In this document: positions 11,514 through 23,194 of the stretch, in pieces
Layout: the number at the start of each line of letters is the position of its first letter
Position numbering within the stretch: the first letter of the stretch is position 1
DNA from: Fagopyrum homotropicum
Taxonomy: Eukaryota > Streptophyta > Magnoliopsida > Caryophyllales > Polygonaceae
Assembly: GCA_033239125.1 (NCBI GenBank)
Contig: BSWB01000002.1
Coordinates: 54,471,001 to 54,535,000 of the forward strand
Direction of reading: 5' to 3'
DNA length: 64,000 nt
Notes under the pieces: model-generated
Told to the model about the DNA's origin: nothing
Database searches by the model: none
What the model saw: only the letters and a program-made list of their open reading frames with translations
Translations under genes and position numbers: made by a program

Positions 11514-11668
11514 TCCACGGCCAAAACCACGGCCGTGACAGCTACAGTGACCGCAATTTGCAAAAGCCTGAGAAAAAATCACTAAAACCACGGTTCCGTA
11601 CATTTCCACGGCCGTGGAAACCCCCGAGTGACCGTAATTTTCGAAAAATTTTACGGCCACTATAAAAA
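11514..11668 (+). promoter_or_regulatory. Internal promoter-like module before ORF3 (A)
   Basis: The module holds CCACGGCCGTGA (11527-11538), the 18-bp perfect palindrome TTTCCACGGCCGTGGAAA (11603-11620), a CCGTAATTTT half-site 12 nt later, and a TATA box TATAAAAA (11661-11668). This repeats the LTR order of palindrome cluster then TATA, and lies about 430 bp upstream of the ORF3 start. It could drive a separate ORF3 transcript. Confidence 0.6.
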
Positions 11669-12049
11669 CCACGTTTCTTCACAAAACACACCAAAACCCC
11701 CTCTTCCACGCCCAAAAACACCGAAATCGTCCCCCTCTCTCAAATTCCTGTTCGTTAATCATTTCGAACGATTCTTTGACCAAAAGTGAAGCAAATTCAG
11801 TCACCTACAAGATCCAAGCAACGATTCGAGCGGCAAATCACCGGAGAAGATAGAATTCGGATTTCAAAATCCAAAAACCTAGGTTTTTCTTCCTTCTCTC
11901 ACTTTGTCGATTTGCCTCAGTTTTTGCAAGAATTTTTAGGAGAACTGATTGGAATTAGATTGGAATTAGTCTAGGGCTGCCTTCTGTTGAATTTGGTGTG
12001 AATCTGTTGAGTTTTGAGAAATTACAAACCGAACCACGGTCTTTGGGCA

Positions 12050-12086
12050 TTCCACGGCCGTGGAAACTGAAGAACAGACCGTGGTT
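12050..12086 (+). promoter_or_regulatory. Palindrome plus half-site in ORF3 leader (A)
   Basis: TTCCACGGCCGTGGAA at 12050-12065 is followed 13 nt later by CCGTGGTTTT and then, within 20 nt, by the ORF3 start codon. It sits 389 bp after the internal TATA box, as the leader hairpin sits 485 bp after the LTR TATA box. Confidence 0.65.
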
Positions 12087-12098
12087 TTGAACAGAAAC

Positions 12099-13633
12099 AT
12101 GGACCTTGTTAGGAGAATGTCAAATAGCATAAAGAAGAGGAAAGGCAATGCTTCCTCCTCCTCTCAGGCACCCCCTAGTGAACCAACCCCACCACCATCA
12201 CCCTCAGCTCCTAGAATTCCTACTATCCATGAGGATTACCTCGATGCCTTACAAAGGATCGAGAAGAGAGCGGTCATAGGACCAAGATACTTACTACTTG
12301 AGGACTTAGAGCCGCTGAATGTGGTAGGAGATCTTACTTGGTTGTTGGATAGAGCGGGATTGATCATCTTCTCCGCTATTCGGGAAGATGCATATGAGGA
12401 GATCACTAGAGAGTTCGTGATCTCATTTGAGCACATTCATGTCGATAGGACGGTTTCTTTCCGGCTAATGGAGAGGAACTATGAGTTCTCGATTCGAGAG
12501 TTTGGAGCCTTCTTTGGGTTCCAAGAGACCTTCAATGGTCGATTTCCTAGTGGCGTATACGCCAAAGATTTCTGGGAGGATATTGCTATGGTGTACGCCA
12601 GCGAAGACCGCTGGCAACCTGCTGATACCATGACTAAGTTGATTTATCACTTAGCCTTGAAGATTGCCCACCTAGTGCTTTCTGAGTGTTTCTTCCCTAG
12701 GACAGAGACTCCTCAGAAAATCAAGACTGACGAGTTGTTTCTGCTTTATTGTATGTTGCATGGTAGGCCGGCTGACTATGCCACCCTCTTAGCTTCTACT
12801 ATGAGTAAGCCAAAGAATAAGAAGGCCGGCAATATTGGATATGGTGGGATGGTGACCCACCTTGCTAGGCATCTTGTTATCGACTTCTCCGCATGCACCA
12901 GGATAGCTGCTAGACCTCTAGGACTCCAGAGCCTCATGACTAGAGGCATTATCTTTCCTAGACATAGAGGTCCACCTACCGCTGCCATGGCTTGGGAGGC
13001 TAGAGGAGGTAGAGGGGTTACATGACTTCCCGAGTATTCCATTATGGCTGGACTCCAAAATTGGAAGGAGACATTCGTTGTTATGCATGCGAATGGATTA
13101 GTAGCACCCCCTTACATCCCCCCTGAGCCACCCATTGTAGATGAGGAGGAGATGAGAGGAGGTGCTGAGTTTGAGGAGGCGAGGAGCACGATTATGGTAC
13201 CTTCCCGGATCAGCCAGATGCAGTGCCCGACCTCCCTAGACACTCTCCCCGCCCCGCTAGAGCTTCTAGTTCTTCCTCTCGCCGCGCCAGCGTGAGTGAG
13301 AGGCCGACATGGATGGCGACCCCTCCTCAGTGGTATAGCACTTAGCCGGATTGGATGGGAGCTCCACCAGCTTGGCATGCCCAGCCACCACCTGCACCAG
13401 CACCGTCAGATGCACCAGCGTGGTATAGCCAGCCGCCGGGATGGTACGATCAGCTGCTGGAGTGGGCCACCGACCTTTCCAGTAGGGTCGGAGCCTTGGA
13501 GATCCGCGCGGATTCTAGGGATGTACGAGCCGATGCGCATGACCGGATGATGAGAGACATTTACCGCCAGCAGTTTGAGCGGAACTATGACCCCGGCTTC
13601 TTCCCGTTTCCACCTCCACCGGCACCCCAATGA
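12099..13633 (+). pseudogene. ORF3 (envelope-position protein) of A, broken
   Basis: ATG 12099 is chosen because it aligns with the B start (MDLVRRMS versus MDFVRRMS); the open stretch extends upstream to 12060 but that part covers the palindrome. A basic, Ser/Pro-rich N-terminus is followed by a conserved region of about 250 residues (IGPRYLLLEDL, RTVSFRLMER, EDRWQPADT, IDFSACTR) that I associate with Athila-type plant retrotransposon ORFs found after pol, then an acidic, Pro/Trp/Tyr-rich tail ending FPFPPPPAPQ. No clear signal peptide or membrane helix is visible, so 'envelope' describes position only. Lesions: TGA at 13023 and a frameshift between about 13190 and 13270. Confidence 0.8.
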
Positions 13634-13686
13634 GGACGATGATGATCTACCACTTTAGCCACTCCACCACCATCTTGTGAGTTCAT

Positions 13687-13756
13687 TTTCTTTCTTTCTT
13701 TTCTTTATTTCTTTTTGAACATTAGGGACAATGTTTGTCTCAAGTATGGGGTGGGG
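13687..13756 (+). other. Pyrimidine tract and internal purine tract (A)
   Basis: A CT-rich run (13687-13716) is followed by AGGGACAATG and AAGTATGGGGTGGGG (13742-13756). The same words GGGACAA and AAGTATGNGGT recur just before the 3' LTR (about 14966-14994). It is a candidate second (central-type) polypurine tract. Confidence 0.55.
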
Positions 13757-14994
13757 TGTGACTATTCGTTTGTAATAACTCTACTCACTTTGCTTGCTTT
13801 GATCGAGAACACCTTGCATGTTTCATTCCATTGATACACGTTTCATTATTGCACTGCATGAAAAAGCTTTTGAAAAACCCATAAAAATCGAAAAATTTTT
13901 AAAATTTTGTGCTTCTAAGGATTGAGATGATTTTAATGATAATCACTACTTGTGAATTGAGTTTTGATGACAATTGTATGCTTAAACAAATAGTGAATTG
14001 AAAAGAAATTGAATAAGTTAATTATTCCTCTTTTGCAAGTTTCATAATGTGAAGAATGTTACCTAAATCATATTGAGAAATCAAGGTTGAAATCACATGA
14101 TAAGTTCTAATACTTCTTGTTGAAATGATTAAGGCAATTCGATTTTCTTTCTTCTTTCTTTGATCATTTATCCCCTCAATGAAATAATGGCCTCCCTTAC
14201 CTATCCGGGAATTTGGAGGAGTTGATATTTCGCATGTTTGATGTGGGAGGGCCGTGAAAGCAAAATTTTTGCATTCAAAGAATAGAAAGAACTTATAGGT
14301 TTGGGGAAGTCAATCATGACGATGAGTAACTCGGCACCATTCACATAGCCGGGTGTTTGTGTCTTGCCAAAGTCGGATTGATCGATATTCCTAACGGATT
14401 ATGGTATGTGCATCAAGGGTTTGAGGCATCTCGCAAAAATTGAGAACCGCCAATCTCCTAGACTTCGGTTTTTGTGCACCTTTGTCCATAACTCCAAACG
14501 TAAAGTCAAAAAATTATGTGCAAGAGAAGAGAACAAAGCTCTAAGTTGAAAGTGTTGCAAAACTGCAAGAGAAAAAGAAAAGAGTTAGTTATCCACTTTC
14601 CCGGATTTATGCACCACATTCCTTATAATTTCCTCTCCCTTTCCGCATTCTAGACCTTACTTGAAAGTCCTTAAGATCAAGAGAATGTTATATGACTTGG
14701 TGATCTAAATTAAAGTTTCTTATGATTGATTTTGGTAATGTTTAAAGGTTATGATGCTTACATGGAAGTTTGATTCAACTCATGAGTTTTCTTTCCTCTT
14801 TATTCTTTGATTATGTATACGAGAGTCTTATGAATGAATGAAGCAAGGTTTGAGAATGATCTATCGACTAGAAGCACATTTACTTAAAATATGTTTTGTT
14901 TTTGAGAGTGCATCCATATTTCATCCTAACTTGAGTTTTAAAGCTTTTGAAAGACCTTGCATGGGGACAAGCAAGTGGCAAGTATGTGGTATTT
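13757..14994 (+). other. 3' non-coding region and PPT of A
   Basis: About 1.2 kb without a coding frame, collinear with 32299-33519 of B over its length (shared words include 'cctatccgggaatttgg', 'atgacgatgagtaactcgg' and 'cttcggtttttgtgcacc'). Such conservation between copies of different age fits a family-wide 3' UTR. The purine tract AAGTATGTGGTATTT (14980-14994) directly precedes the 3' LTR; the run of G is interrupted by one T compared with B. Confidence 0.7.
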
Positions 14995-16656
14995 TGTTAG
15001 CATGAAATATTGTGATATTTTAGGCACGTTTTCTAGATGTATTTCACCCATTATAGTGTTCATTGATAAAGCATTGAGGCAATTGTTAGCTATTTGTCTA
15101 CATTGTCGATATAGAGGTCTACATAAGCTTTGTGTTGATTGTAGGCGAATAAGAGCTAAAACCGAACGAATTAAGAGAGGATGGAGATGAATTGAGCACA
15201 TCCAAGGATTGAGGACACCACAAAGAAGCTAAGGAAGATGCTAGGATGAGGAATGGCACGAAACCAAGGGAATTACGAGCAACCTATGCTTCCACGCTCT
15301 AAAATACGGCCGTAATGAAGTCGACGCTCTAAACCACGGCCGTGGAACTTGGCAACATGAACGTGGAGCATTCCAGAGAGTTACACGGTATAAAGTATGG
15401 TCGTGGAAGTTATGAAGAACCGTAATCCACTTCCACGCTCTAAACCACGGCCGTGGAACTCCATGAAACCGTTATTTAGGCAATCTTTTGACGAATAAAA
15501 TATAGACACATTGTCTACACATGTGGGCCGGACGATTATTCTATCTTTCCCTATAAAAGGACTGAAGGAGAGAGATTTCGGAACCTTCGCTTACGCTTGC
15601 TTGCACGTGCCTAGGGTTTCATTGGACGTGCGGAGATTGCCATTTTGCAACAGAGATTTGCGAAGGCTTGAAGATTTGGAAGTTGTGCTTTGTCCTTAGG
15701 TTTGATTAGAAGACGGATTGACATCCCGTTCTTCGTTCTTATCAAGGATTGTGATTGGTTTGTGTTATTCCAATTCTGATATACATTATAATCTTGTTTG
15801 TGGATTTGAGATTGATTTGAAGTATATTGATGGTTTTCGAAAGTTTTCATCTTTCATTCTTCTTAATCTTGAATTTGATATCATAATGACTGTTGTTGGC
15901 TAAAACCCTTTAGCAATTCTAAGGTGAAAGGTTTATAGTTGTGGCTTAAATGATGATAGATTGATCGTAAACAGATTGGACCCTGAGAGTTAGAGAGATT
16001 TCACCGACGAGCCAGAATCACGGCCTGTTCCTGAGGTTCCACGGCCGTGGAACTCAAGATCCACCCGTAATTTATGTCAGTTTACGAACCTTGCTTTTAC
16101 ATTAATCCAAAGTTAAAGATTTGCTTTAACTTAGTATTGGCTTGCTTTTTCTAGGTAGTAGTGAAGCCTCAACAACCTCTACTTCGATTTCGAGTGTCAC
16201 AACCTTAATCGGTTTAGTTAGTCTTGATCCTTGGGTTACAAGTTTGGGTATTTGATATTAATTCTTGTCTTTAGATCCCTTCTATACTGAAGCCTCAACA
16301 ACCTTTATAGAGAGTGTCTTTAGATAAGTCATATAAAGCCTTGGAACTTCACCGTACATTGCTTTACCTTAGTATACTTTTGTAACTCTTAACTCTGTCC
16401 TTAGTTCTTTAGTATATCTTGAATCGATTGCCACAATTAGATACCTGGATCTTTAGGGTTGATGTTTTCCCAATATTTGCAAAGTTTCATACATTTACTT
16501 GTTGACGATTTATAACTGGATTTAACCCCCCAAATCCCTGTGTTCGATACTTTGGAATTCTTGTTAACTACGTCGATCCGTACACTGCGGGTTCGCTTGC
16601 TTGATTCTAGTTTTATAAATTTAAAGCTTATTTGCACGCACGCTAAGTGGCGAATA
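14995..16656 (+). repeat. 3' LTR of element A
   Basis: It begins TGTTAGCATG; the end is GGCGAATA rather than GGCGAACA, a C-to-T change at the last-but-one base, confirmed by the target duplication catat that follows. It holds TACGGCCGTA (15305-15314), CCACGGCCGTGG (15334-15345 and 15445-15456), TATA box (15552-15559) and TTCCACGGCCGTGGAA (16037-16052). Confidence 0.9.
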
Positions 16657-16661
16657 CATAT

Positions 16662-17630
16662 GACGAAAAAGAGAGGAGTAGGTGAACCGCCGGCCTTCTG
16701 TAACGGCGGGCAGCTTCAGGTGTGGTAAAGGCGGAGCCTGCTGGCGGTGGCGCCGGGGAAGGAAGCAACTGGCGGCAAGAAGTAGAGGGGGTGGGGCTCC
16801 TTCATTCTCCGGCCAAGCTCGTGCAGACAGGACACGTTCAGAGCCTCTCCGGCGATAGGCGAGGCGAGGCCACAAGCCTCTGGTGGTGGCGGACGGCGAA
16901 GCTCCCTTCTATTTTCTGCAATGTTCTCCTTGGTTGTGTTCCCGGTGGAGATCAGTGGCCAGCGTCATCGAGAAGACGATGAGATCGTGGAGGCTACAGT
17001 TTGTGACAGAGGGCTCGAGAAGAGGGCAGGGGCGGTTCAACAGGAATAGTCATTGGTGCATTCCGGTGAGATCCACGGAGGAGGTGAGTGTAACAAGGAC
17101 GAAAGGATGGAGGCTCGTTGCTCCTGGTTGCTGACGAGTTCGAGCAAGAGAGAACAGAGATGGTGAACCAAGAGGGAAAGAAGGTGTGATGGTGTTGAAA
17201 GGTGAGAGGGATGGAGATCCTGGGAGATGGTTGCTGCTGCAGGTGAGGAAGGAAGTGAGAGGTGAGAGCAGGTAGGGTAACTAGCTGTTAAAAAGGGGAA
17301 GTCGAGGGGTCGGGTAGTAGAGGGAGCATCATCACGTTGACAGAACAAAAAAAAATAAAGAAAAAGAAGAATAAAAAAAATTAAATAAAAACATGACATC
17401 GAAAGTTAAAATAAACTCGATCAAATAAACCGGACATGATTTCCGGTTTTAAAACTCTTGAACTTTCAGTGAAATAAATTACGGAATATATATAAATTTA
17501 AAATATATAAACTCATAAACATTTAATTTACAAAGTTAAAATACTCGTAAAATTATTTTAAGTGATTGAAAATATCGATAAAAGTAGGAAAATAAATATC
17601 GAAAACGCATCCAATAAATGAGGCGTTACA
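16662..17630 (-). repeat. LTR of E1, distal part
   Basis: Continuation of the E1 LTR after element A. The first ~650 bp are GC-rich and read as low-complexity protein in several frames, which I do not take as a gene; the rest is AT-rich and ends GGCGTTACA at 17630. The base after it starts sequence that matches the F 3' LTR from 38275, so this end marks the insertion of E1 in the F 5' LTR. Confidence 0.7.
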
Positions 17631-19189
17631 TTTTGTGAGATGGTTTTGAATAATCTCTTGATCTCCGTTGGATTTGAATTTTGGATATGATATATTTGAC
17701 GTATTGTTGTAGAACATATTTAAATTTGAGAGGAATCCAGCTAGTGGTTTGGGATTTATGATTTTTCAAAGATTGAGTCGTAAGCAGTTTTTCTGTTGTG
17801 CTGAAATTCGGTTTTGTGAGATAGTTTTAAATAGGATTTTGATCTCCTTTGCGGCTGAATTTTGGATATATTATAGATACGATTTTATAGTAGAACATAT
17901 CAAAATTTAGGATAAATCCAGCGAGTAGTTTAGGAGTTATGAATTTTCAAAGTTAAGACAGTGTGCTGTTTGTTAAGTGTTGTAACCAACTTTAGAAATT
18001 TTTGTAGAAGTGATGCTTTAACAGTTTTAAGAAATTCTTTCTCCTATGAGTAGATGGGATATCATAGAGGACCTAAGGAATTATTTCGAAAATTTTATAA
18101 ATTTATTCGAGTTTTATATTTGAAGCCGAAGTTGGATCTTAATGACCTTTCGGAAAATAAGAAGAATGTGTAAATTGCCAGTTTGTAACCAAACTCATCT
18201 TTAGGAGTTAGAATATGACATTTCAGTCTCAAATAAGAGTTTAGACATAAATTATGGAATTTTTAGAAGTTTCGGGACCAAGGGTAAAATAGTCATTTTA
18301 CCATAAATTAATATTGTAATCAATTCCGTTCTATTAAGACCTACTATCTTCGAAGTCTTAGACTTCTAATCACCTAGAAAGTGTGCTGACACACTTGCTT
18401 CCTTTGATAGGCCATTGAATTCCTACTGTACAGATCAATTTGCGAATTAGAAAGTTGAGATCTGATTTTGGTAAGTCCACGGACTTACTTAGCTGGCTTC
18501 TTGCATGTGTGTGATGTATATGAGTGGTGTTTGGTAGTTAAGATAAATAACAAAACCGGAATAGGCCCACTTTAGTATATTGTGTAATTGACCCAAGTGT
18601 ATGATAACGGGTCGTGACATCATCTGCCTAGCTCTTGCGAGAGTCTAGGAGGTTCCCTATGACCAGCCCAGTCATGTAGACGGTCAAATGCATTAGTACC
18701 ATTTTGCGTTGGTAAACGGGGACAGGGGCGACGTTTGGGAATTCCTCGTGTCACAAAATAAGTATCATTAGTAATGACATATCACCTAAGTAAAGATAAT
18801 AAAAGGATTGATTGTGTATGTTGTGTGTTTGTGCTTTTACCTTTATACTTATGCATAGAATGTTAGCTAACGGTTTTATACCGCTTGTAGATGCCTTGCA
18901 GGTTAAGACATTTGTAGAGAGATCCGGAGGAAATGGTCAGCCGGGTCCACGTACTCTTTTAGTTGGGGGCGAGGTTGTCTTATGTTCTTTATATGCGTCG
19001 TTTTAGTACCGTTGCTTTGTAAGGCTGATACATATCCTTCATGTATATATTGTGTAAAGTTTTCAAATGTTTTAATACTTTTGTGCCTTGTTGTGAGATC
19101 CTAGTAAAATTGTTGTCAAACTAAGGTCGGGACCCGTGGTGAGGTCCTAACCAGTAGCTCCCCGAGTTTTGAGAAATTGGGGTGTTACA
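17631..19189 (+). repeat. 5' LTR of F, right half
   Basis: It matches 38275-39843 of the 3' LTR along its whole length, with scattered substitutions. It ends GGGGTGTTACA, followed three bases later by the PBS. A 64-codon open stretch (18812-19006) is present in both copies but has no recognisable homology and I do not call it a gene. Confidence 0.85.
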
Positions 19190-19192
19190 ATA

Positions 19193-19204
19193 TGGTATCA
19201 GAGC
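19193..19204 (+). other. Primer-binding site of F (tRNA-iMet type)
   Basis: TGGTATCAGAGC is a perfect complement of the plant initiator tRNA-Met 3' end and lies three bases after the LTR end at 19189. Confidence 0.92.
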
Positions 19205-22034
19205 TCTAGGTTGGCAACACTAGCACTTGAAATCTTCTGAAAGACCGAATGTATAAAATAACTAGAACCCGAAAGGGGTCTAAAATTTTGAAAACGGATT
19301 TCTGTTTTCACACACACGCATAGTCGGGTTGTTGGGTTAGTAGTACGTCTGACCACCATCGCTCTCCGTGGATCTCTGCAACTTTGATCGATAGGAGTTA
19401 GTATATAGACTTTTTATGATGTTTCTTATTATATTTTATATACATGTGTAGGCATAGTTTGTTAGTATCCTAAAGGATATTTTATATCCTTTAGTCGTGA
19501 TATCACGAAGTGATTATCGCCTCATGATAAATCAACTGCGGACTTGAAGAATCTCCAACACGAGGCAATGGAATCGGACCTTGAATTGAGTATTATACTC
19601 GGGTAGGCTTCTTGATGATCCTTACAAATCATCCAGAGAACAAGGGAGCAAGGAAGTAAAGTTGTGAAGATAATTTTTACCACAAGCACAATCAGATGAG
19701 GAAGAAATCCCTGAGTCAGTTGAGTTAGAAGCAATAGAAGGTCGTACAAGGAACTCGGGCATACGAGGCCGATAGACGGAATTAGAAGGACCATGCAAGA
19801 GACTATAAGAGTGTGGAGTAGAGATAACAATATTGGAACGAGACAAGTAGAATTGAGTACAACCAAAATTGCAGAATCAAGGACATTATAATCGAGGTTG
19901 ATGCCCCATAGACCATTATGGGCATGAGAAACCAGAAGAGACAGAGTGTCAATCTGGGTGTGAGAATCTAAGGTGCATGGAATGAAGACCTACAATTGAG
20001 TGTAAAAGCGAAAAGGAAGACCCCACAAGCGTGGGGAGGTTTTGACCCTCCTCAGAGATATAAGCAGTTTGAAAGAAACCGCGACGCCAATATCCAAAGA
20101 ATGGAAGCCTGTAGCAGGGTCAACGGAGTTTCATAAAGGCAATATTACCACTAACTCCAGTGAAGAAATCTGTATGGGAAAACGGCCTTGCTAGACTCAA
20201 CAGTCCAGGTTAACCCCAATTATCACGAGACCTAAGCCATCAACTCAGACGGTCCATGCAAAAGGAACTACAAGAGGATGATCATTACGGCCATAAGAAT
20301 TTCAATGACGCTTGCAAGCTATCGTGGAAACTAGAAATGACTATTCATGCCAGATGAATGGCACAATCGGACTAGAGAAATGGAGTTAGCCCATAAGAAG
20401 CGGAAGGGTGGAAGGTAGAACTAACTAAAGAAGTATCAAAGGATTGTTGTGAGCAACTGTTTACCTACTAGCTAAGGATATTTTGACATATCACAATTAA
20501 CACGGAATGGAGACTTACAACTTAATGTAAGAGCGAAAGGTAGACTTCACAAGCCTGGAGACGTTTTGTCTTCTTTGAAGATAAGAATTCTAAACGGAAT
20601 CACAACGCCAGTATCGAAAGGATCGAAGCCATGTAACATAGTCAATAGAGATTTGGCGAAAATATTACAAACAACACCGATTAAGGAACCTGTGCTTGTG
20701 AGAATCGTGTGGTGGACTCAAGAGTCCAAGGTAACCCCCATTTATAACAAGAAGTTGGTCATCAACATAGACGGCCCCTGTAAAGGGACTACAATTGGGA
20801 GGTAATTAAAAGTCATCGGAACTACAAGACGCTTACCATCTATCGTGGAGTGTTAGGAACGACTTTTAACATCAGGCGAATGGCACAATGAGACTTGAGA
20901 AGGAGAGTTGTCCCAAAGGAAGCAGAAGAGTGAAAGATTAGATGAACTAAAGAAGGATAAAAGGATTAAGCTAGTAGGTGATGGGCACCAAAAGTTTAAT
21001 ACCAGTAGATGTATGAAATTGAGATAAGTCAATTATAGACTGACCGATGTCAACCAAGGACGTGCAAGTATTGTTGGGTATTGACGAGTTATGTGCCATT
21101 AAGAAGATATATTTGTGACTATGGATCTATGGAGTAGCTTTACCGACGCCTTAGAGGATTCCCTCAAGTAGGCAACTACAACCTTCTTGGATGAATTAAA
21201 GGTATAAAGAGAAACGTTTTAAGGGTTACATCTTGGCTAGTTAAGATCAAACTCCGGTCAAGTCAGAGAGTTTGGATCCGTGATAGAAGAATTAAGAAAG
21301 TAAGCGGAAGAAGTTGTTTTTCAATCGTTGTTTTATTTTCATAAGGCAAGTAAAGAAGGTACTTGGTACTTCATCCGTATAAGACTCATGGTGTAATTGG
21401 GAGAAAGAGTTTTGGGGTCAATCATTTTATACTTACAGAAAAGGTCCTTAGGATTAATGAGTGACAACAAGATAATCAGAGTAGTGCAGCGGAAGCGTGG
21501 TGGGTCCTAACCCACCAAGCAAGAAGCTCAAGGGTACTGATGGATGTCGTGTCGAGTTTAAGATGGTGATAGTTGGTGAAATGCATTCTAGTTGGAAGAA
21601 ACGTGAGTTAGGCTATGTGAGTGACTGAAAATATTGTACGGGAACTGTATCACCATGAAATTAGACGGAAAAGTATGTGCATGTAAGAGGTTATAGAAGG
21701 AAATTAGTACCCTATTATGGATTCAAGTGAATAATGACGGCTTGTCACATGTTGTCAGATAACTATTTCGGAATCCAGTACGTAACGGAGTATTCTAGAG
21801 TGAGTTTTCTTGATGGATTGAGGAAAGAATTAATGATGTAATAAAAGTATTGTGCATGGCTTTTATTAGAAAGCTCAAAGTGAGTAACTACCATCTTGAG
21901 TCAAAGATACATAAGAAAGAGAAGCGACAGGAGCATACTTGCAATCTAGTAACCGTGCTTGAAGAAAGCATAATCTCGGAGTAGATTTTATGTGTAATGT
22001 CATGTCGAAACAGAGCCTAGTTGCGTTTTGAGTT
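19205..22034 (+). other. Interior of F, left segment, no coding capacity
   Basis: After a leader like those of E1 and E2 ('gaacccgaaaggggtc', 'ctccgtggatctctgca') the sequence has no frame longer than 79 codons on the sense strand and no retroelement motif that I can find. Its main structure is a diverged tandem duplication at about 19979-20975. The last five bases (22030-22034, gagtt) are the left target duplication of B. Confidence 0.65.
19979..20975 (+). repeat. Diverged tandem duplication in F, period ~526 bp
   Basis: The segment starting 'ggaatgaagacctacaa' at 19979 recurs at 20505 ('ggaatggagacttacaa'). Matching landmarks follow in the same order: 'gcgaaa(a)gg', 'ccccacaagc'/'cttcacaagc', 'gtccaggttaacccc'/'gtccaaggtaaccccc', 'ctatcgtgga' and 'gaatggcacaat'. 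The units are perhaps 70-75 percent alike by eye, so the duplication is old. Confidence 0.7.
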
Positions 22035-22329
22035 TGTTAGCATGAAATATTGTGATATTTTAGGCACGTTTTCTAAACGTATTTGATTCATATTGATAGT
22101 CTTTGATTGAACTTTGTGCATATGTGAGCTAGTATTACCTATATTGTCGATATGGATGTCTACACTAGTTCTATGTTGATTATAGGTGATTTGGAGCTAT
22201 TTCCGAATGGAATCGAGCAAAGGAGAGTTGAGTTGATATGTCCATGGATTAGGAACGTTCTTTGGAAGCAATTTGGAGTCTTAGCTTGAGGAATGCACGA
22301 GTTTAGGGAAGAATCACGTTCTTGCCCTA

Positions 22330-22589
22330 AACCACGCCCTAAAATACGGCCGTATCACATTCCACGTTCAATTCCACGACCGTGGATTTGGAGTCAGAAA
22401 TTCATGTTCATTCCAGGGGATTACACGGCCGTGGAACATATGTTGCAAACCGTATTTGTTTCCAAGCTCTAAATTACGGTCGTGGAACACTTCCACGACC
22501 GTGATCTTGGCGAATCTTTTCGCCACACTTTGAAGCCACGATCTTTTAAAGATTGGACCGGGCCGACATTTTGCCCTGCACTATAAAAA
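22330..22589 (+). promoter_or_regulatory. Palindrome cluster and TATA box of B LTR promoter
   Basis: Sites in order: ATACGGCCGTAT (22344-22355), CCACGACCGTGG (22374-22385), CACGGCCGTG (22424-22433), then half-sites 'ttacggtcgtggaa' and 'ttccacgaccgtga' up to about 22503. TATAAAAA follows at 22582-22589. Several half-sites read CCACGCCC or CCACGTTC and are joined to the palindromes by short A-rich spacers. The order cluster-then-TATA is the same in A. Confidence 0.7.
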
Positions 22590-23160
22590 GACGGACGAAG
22601 CAAGAATCCGTCACCTTCGCTTACCCCCGTTTACCCTCATTCATCATCGCTTAGACACGCTTACACTTCGATTAGCTTGCTTGGAATTATTGACATCTCT
22701 TTGAGAGATCGAAGTTCGTTTTGGCAATTCCTCTAATCTCGCACTTTGGTGGAGATTGCTGTTGAGATCTCCGGATTGGCGGAAGATCGAAGTTCTTGGA
22801 AGATTTTGCAAGAAGATCTCTCTTCTTGTTTAGGTTTGACTCGGAAAACGGATTGACATCCCGTTTTCTCTTTTCTTTCCAAGGATTACGATTGCTTGTT
22901 CTATTGTGAATCTTTTGACATTGCTTGTTCTCTTTGTGACTTTGAGATTGAATTGAAGATTATTGAAAGTTCTTGAAAGTTTTCATCTTTTTATCTTTTA
23001 ATTCTTGAATTGATATCAACATGACTGTTATTGGCTAAAAACTCTTAACAATTCTAAGGTGAAGGGTTGATAGTTGTGGCTTAGATGATGATAGATCGAA
23101 CGCAAACAGATTAGACCCTGGGAGTTAGAGAGACTCGCCGACAACCCTAAATTACGGTCT

Positions 23161-23194
23161 GTTCTTGAGTCCACGGCCGTGGAACCTCAAGAAC
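23161..23194 (+). promoter_or_regulatory. Extended hairpin in the B leader
   Basis: GTTCTTGAG on the left pairs with CTCAAGAAC on the right around the core CCACGGCCGTGG (23171-23182), giving an inverted repeat of about 34 nt with a small internal gap. A CCGTGATTT half-site begins 13 nt after the GTGGAA of the palindrome. Confidence 0.78.

Larger units (their letters stand above)
3548..16656 (+). mobile_element. Athila-type Ty3/gypsy retrotransposon A, complete but defective
   Basis: Full-length element with 5' LTR 3548-5212, tRNA-Asp PBS, gag-pol 5339-11269, ORF3 12099-13633, purine tracts and 3' LTR 14995-16656, bounded by the 5-bp duplication catat. The LTRs (1665 and 1662 bp) differ by a few percent on visual comparison, so A is clearly older than B. 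Gag-pol and ORF3 each carry several nonsense codons and frameshifts, so A could move only with proteins supplied in trans. It sits inside the LTR of E1. Confidence 0.92.

Noticed and set aside
17037..17399. 120-codon minus-strand frame in the E1 LTR
   Set aside because: Leu/Ser/Pro-rich low-complexity sequence in a purine/pyrimidine-biased LTR segment; no homology recognised.
18812..19006. 64-codon frame present in both F LTRs
   Set aside because: Presence in both LTRs follows from LTR duplication, and the frame has no recognisable domain or regulatory context.
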